DNA of 64,000 bases from Strongyloides papillosus. Lineage: Eukaryota; Nematoda; Chromadorea; Rhabditida; Strongyloididae. The translations under genes were made by a program, and so were the position numbers. Within the stretch, counting starts at the first letter, position 1, and every line of letters begins with the position of its first letter. The stretch covers positions 186,001 to 250,000 of the forward strand of contig SRSI01000073.1 in the NCBI GenBank assembly GCA_005656395.1. Direction: 5' to 3'. Of this stretch, positions 59,585-64,000 are shown in pieces. The notes beneath the pieces are model-generated. The model did no database searches, was not told the DNA's origin, and worked only from the letters and a program-made list of their open reading frames with translations.

Positions 59585-62500
59585 CGGCCGCCGGCCAAAG
59601 CGTCTTTTATGGATTTTTTGTAAAAAAAACATCATAATGCTTGATATTTAAACGTAAATATCATTTATTAAGAAGCACTAATGACATGGAAGAGTCATTA
59701 GAAACAAAAGTATTGTATAAAATTATTTTTGCCAGTTTAATTTCTCAAGATTAATTTTTCTACAAAACGTTTTTCAATGTTTAAAATGTTGTATCATTTT
59801 ATAGTGACGGTCTTAATATCTATTTCCATTCACATTGTACAATAGATACATGTCTTTCTTTTACTTTAACAAAATAAATTATTAAATTGACGTTCATTTA
59901 TTTATTTTATGCAAATTATTTTTTATTCCAAATGTTTTTGAAAAGTCATATAATTTTACAATCAAATAATCATTTGTTTTGGTAATCTTTGATCGAAAAA
60001 TTATTTATCAACAACAACAAAAGAATATAAATTAAAAAACTTGTGGACATAAAGTTATACTTTTATTAATTAAAAACATTAAAACAACCTGCAATTTCTA
60101 AATAAAATAAAGGCTACAATCAAAGGTTATTTATTTTTAAAATAACAAAGCATTTCATTTTTATTTTGTGAGGAAGGACAAAAGGCCTTCAATAGCTATT
60201 AGATATACGTTTATATATTAAAAAGGACAAACTTAGTACAATGAATTTAGTTTAGTAATCTTTTGAAATGAGAATTTGAAATTAATTTTTTAAGATAATA
60301 GTAAATTTAGAAGAATTATTTATTATAAAGATAAAATCGTATTTTTAATTAGCATGTTAAATTTAAAGAATGAAATATTTGTAAAAAGGTTTCTAACATA
60401 TTTTTTGTTATTATTTATTTTGTAAAACCCATACTTTTAATATAAAATTAGGATATATTTACCAATTGATACACAATCTTTTCCTATCAATAAATATTCT
60501 CTTTAAAACATAGCAGATCATACTATTTCTAACGAACTTATTCATAATAAAAAAAAGTTAAGAAGGTCTATCGATAAGAAATAATAAAGTATTTTTCTAA
60601 ACACAGATTCACAAAAAAATATTAATATGTATGTGAAGTAGAAATTATAAGTTTGTATTCGTGATCTTATATGCGAATAGATACAAATTTTATCTTGGAG
60701 TGGATACAAAAGCATTTACGATGGTACTCAAAGTATGAGCTAAATTTTAGTGATATATAAAAGCATGTGGTACTTAAATTTATCTTTCATAAAAAAATTA
60801 ATAAGTTAGATATAAATAAATTAAACTAAACATTTCTAATAAGAAAAATTTAGAGTATAAATCCAGAAACTGAGATTTTAGACATCGTTATTCAATAACA
60901 CTTTGGTTTGATAAACTGAAGCTCAAGATATTTTTAAGATAGGGAACAAAAGAGAAATAGATGTAGCATAAACATTAATGAAAGATCGAGTTATAAAAAT
61001 GCTAAATGTTATAACATTTGGATAATGATCCACAACCTACATATGTTTTACATTAATTGGTATCTAATTAATGTAAACATTCATATTTGATAATTTTGTT
61101 ATGTGTATTTAACATAATACAAAAGCCAATCCGAAAAATGTTACTTTTTTAGTTTCAAAACTTACCACATCACTCTTGTTGAAATTTACAAATGTTATTT
61201 TTTGATTAATGATCCAAAATGTTTATTATTTTCTCTACTAATCATATAAAATATTTTGATAATCTTACGCTTTAAGAATTAGTAAGTGTTCATTAATAAT
61301 TAGTTAAACTTTTATAGTTGTTCATTAATAATGATTAAGTTAATTTTTTTAGTTGTTCATTAATTGATTAACAAATACCACTTTTACTTTCTATAGATTT
61401 TCTGTGAGTCCAATTTAAACATCATTTTTTAATCATGATATATTTTTTTTAACTTGATAAAAAATAAAACTCTGTTGTGAAGTTTAATTTTTTGTAATAT
61501 TAATGCATTATTTGTATACAAGAGAGCTATGAAAAATATATGTATATATACATATCTCTCCTACACCCATCCCTCATTATTTTTCAATGGTTTTGGTATA
61601 TGTCATTTTGTTTTAAAAAAATACGTATGTCTATTTAGATATACACATGTATAAATATTAATTTTGTTGTTCAAAAAATTATTTTTGAATCCATTATATA
61701 TAATATATTTTTATTTTTTTCTACACTATTCGGTTATTAGAAACGTACAATTTAAAAATTGTGTTCTTGAAAAATGATTAATTTTTCCCTTCTTGTACTT
61801 TTTATGACAAATACATCTCTCCAAAAAATATATTGAAAACATACTTCTTTGATATGTAATGAACTTCACTATAAAATGTCTACACAGTTACTTTTTTCTA
61901 TAATTTTTTTTTATTTTTAAATTATTTTATTTATTTCTAAAAATAGGATTCATTAATATTTATTCTTTATATATACATTTAAATACTATTAAAAGTACCC
62001 TTTTTAACAAACTTTTTATGTATCTATTATAATAAGACCTCAATAATAAATGATATTCAAATGAAATACAATATTATTTGATTGTTAGTTAGAAGGCAGA
62101 AAAAAATTACATATTTATAATACTATTTTTTTTTAATTATAATTTCTGTATACATAAATGTATATTGCATTTATTATTTACACTTTCAGTACAATAAGGA
62201 AATTTTGTTAATGTTTTGACAATTTAAATATAAATCTCAATAATACTTAACTTAATACCTTCAAAATCGTTTTTTTTTATTTAAAAGTTTATTTCAAATC
62301 TATTATTAATGTGTCTTTTTATTATTATTTCTTAAATTTATTTTTTAAAAGATGTTCTAGTAGGCATACATTAAGACTATATATATATCTATAAAATTTA
62401 TATGCCACTTGCATCTTATTATTCTTATATAATGTATTGTTGATCTGAGGCGAGGCATTAACTTGTAAATTAATGTATCATTTCGAGGTCAAATCTTCAT

Positions 62501-62764
62501 TTGCTTCCCTTTTTTGTTTAAATTTTCTTCTACACATACATATACAGATGTATAATGTTTTATTAAAGATGTAAATGTTATATATTTGTTGTTGTTTTTT
62601 TTAAAGATTATTTATATTACCATTTGTTTATATGTATTTTTTTAGCACTGGTATTTTTTAAATATTATATTACTAATTCTATTTCTTTTTAACATTGTGT
62701 ATTTTTATTATTACTAACATAGGAAAAATTACATTATCTAGTATAAAAATTTATAAATTTAAAA
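59585..62764. other. 3.2 kb gene-free region upstream of transportin
   Basis: AT-rich, no supported gene. From about 61.5 kb it becomes pyrimidine (T) rich on the plus strand with a TCTCTCCTACACCCATCCCT patch at ~61555. This may be a long 5' outron or promoter region of the next gene; that is inference. Confidence 0.5.
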
Positions 62765-64000
62765 ATGGCCTGGGAACCCAATGAAGCTGAATTACGACAA
62801 GTAAGTTTTATTTTTGATGGATGATAGCCCTTTTTAAGATATTAGGTTTATTAAAACAAACAAATTCTGGAGATACAATGGTACAAAGGAATGTTCAAGC
62901 ACAATTAGTTTCACTTTCAGAACATTCACAATTTTGCCTTTACCTCGCCTATATAATGGCTGATTTAAAAGATTTAAATGAACCAATTAGATCAGTTAGT
63001 GGATTAATATTAAAAAATATTTTATTAAAATATTATCAATTTCTTCCAAATGAAATAAAAAATTATGTCAAATCAAAAGTTTGTTCTATTATTGGAGATC
63101 CATCATCATTAATAAGAGCAACTGTCGGGATTGTTTTAACAACTATCTATACTAGAGAAGAAGGACAGTGGAATCAAGTATTACATTATCTTGTAAAATT
63201 ACTTCAAAATCCTGATTATAATTTATTGGATGGATCACTAGGAACATTGCAAAAAATTTGCGAAGATTCAGCTTCAAAAATGAATGAAAAAGATATCGAG
63301 ATAATTGTTAGACCGTGCTTTAAATTTTTTAATTATCAAATTCCCAAAATTAGAAGTACTTCTTTAAGTGTTGTTAATAATATTTTACTTTTTAACAGTA
63401 ATGTTATTGGAGAAAGATTTGATGAATTTATTGTTGAACTTTTTAAATTAGCTAATGATAATGATGGAGAAGTAATAAAAGAATTGTGTAAATGTTTAAC
63501 CCTAATCTGTGAAACTTTTTTTGATAGAATTGTTCCTCAACTTGAAAATATAATGCAATTTATGATACACAAAACGCAAGATTCTAATGAGGAAATTGCT
63601 TTAGAAGCATGTGAATTTTGGTTAACTGTTACTGATCATGCAGAGAATGACAAAAATATACTTGGCCCAATTTTACCACAACTTCTTCCTGTTTTGTTGA
63701 AATCGATTAGATACAGTCAAGAGGAGATCATTGCCTTAAAAGTAAATTACTTTTAATTATGTTATTTATTAAAATCAAAAAATATTTTTTTAGGGTGATA
63801 TTGAAGATGATAGTCAAGTTCCTGACAAGGAAGAAGATATTAAACCAAGACATTATCGTTCAAAGAATCACCATTCACTAAATAATTCTTCGAGAATACC
63901 TGAAATCGAAAAAGCTGAAGCACTACTGGAAAAAAATCCCAATATTGATGATGACGAGGATATGGAGGAGGATGAAGATGATGACGATACTAATTGGACA
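62765..64000 (+). CDS. imb-2: Transportin / importin beta-2 (partial, 5' part)
   Basis: Three exons seen, the last cut by the window edge: 62765-62800, 62839-63741 and 63794-64000; introns of 38 and 52 bp. Protein so far about 382 aa. Exon 1 (MAWEPNEAELRQ) joins in phase 0 to ILGLLKQ at a CTTTTTAAG acceptor, rebuilding the N-terminal helix of transportin-1. HEAT repeats follow: SGLILKN, the GDPSSLIRATVGI block, LQKICEDSA, TQDSNEEIALEACEFW. After the exon-3 start (GDIEDDSQ) comes the very acidic loop (DDDEDMEEDEDDDD) that in transportin releases cargo on RanGTP binding. It imports PY-NLS cargo such as hnRNPs into the nucleus. The ATG at 62821 lies in the intron and is not the start. Confidence 0.95.

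Noticed and set aside
62821..62838. ATG at 62821 as the start of transportin
   Set aside because: It lies in a 38 bp intron. The exon at 62765 supplies the proper N-terminus and joins in phase.

Overview
The window is AT-rich eukaryotic DNA (by eye well under 30% G+C) with tiny spliceosomal introns (mostly 32-63 bp, GT-AG), pyrimidine-AG sites just upstream of several start codons that would suit spliced-leader trans-splicing, and a tandem family of secreted astacin metallopeptidases. Together with a MAX-1-like PH/MyTH4/FERM protein, a LET-767-like reductase and a nematode-type chemoreceptor, this points to a nematode. The composition and the astacin expansion suggest a Strongyloides-type (Strongyloididae) genome. 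The species call is inference. Exon structures below were joined by hand from reading frames and splice signals.

Layout: (1) 1-12 kb: a two-exon gene of unknown function with a possible chromo/chromo-shadow-like tail (+), converging on a large MAX-1/PLEKHH-like gene (-, 2586-11922) whose first intron is 3.6 kb. (2) 12-28 kb: a sulfotransferase (-), a decayed possibly saposin-like locus, a C1GALT1-type galactosyltransferase (-), then a gene-poor stretch with a long-inverted-repeat TA-flanked element, a mariner relic, tRNA-Gly, a GC-rich patch and a 1.08 kb fold-back element. (3) 28-37.5 kb: five intact astacins, all on the minus strand, each with a 60-63 nt first exon that encodes only the signal peptide and a TATA box 40-50 bp upstream of the ATG; two of them are a recent ~2.14 kb tandem duplication. 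(4) 38-42 kb: an ACAD10/11-type three-domain acyl-CoA dehydrogenase (-) and cornichon (-). (5) 43-57 kb: a cytosolic-type sulfotransferase (+), a Golgi-type sulfotransferase (+), a LET-767/HSD17B12-type reductase (+) followed by a decayed copy of itself, a GT10 fucosyltransferase (+), a tiny secreted Gly/Cys/Pro-rich peptide (+), a GT14 GlcNAc/xylosyl-type transferase (-), and a 7TM chemoreceptor (-). (6) 58-64 kb: a second mariner relic, tRNA-Glu, a long empty stretch, and the 5' part of a transportin (importin beta-2) gene running off the right edge.

Functionally the window is dominated by the secretory pathway: proteases for export, the ER cargo receptor cornichon, and glycan-building enzymes (core-1 galactosyl-, GT14, GT10 and sulfotransferases) that could act on the same mucin-type or related glycans. 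No CRISPR array, rRNA, prokaryotic operon or wholly novel system was seen. The most unusual items are the fold-back element with iterated CGCG sub-repeats, the stereotyped astacin gene architecture, the extended strand-composition bias over 8-15.4 kb, and pseudogene relics that an ORF scan misses.
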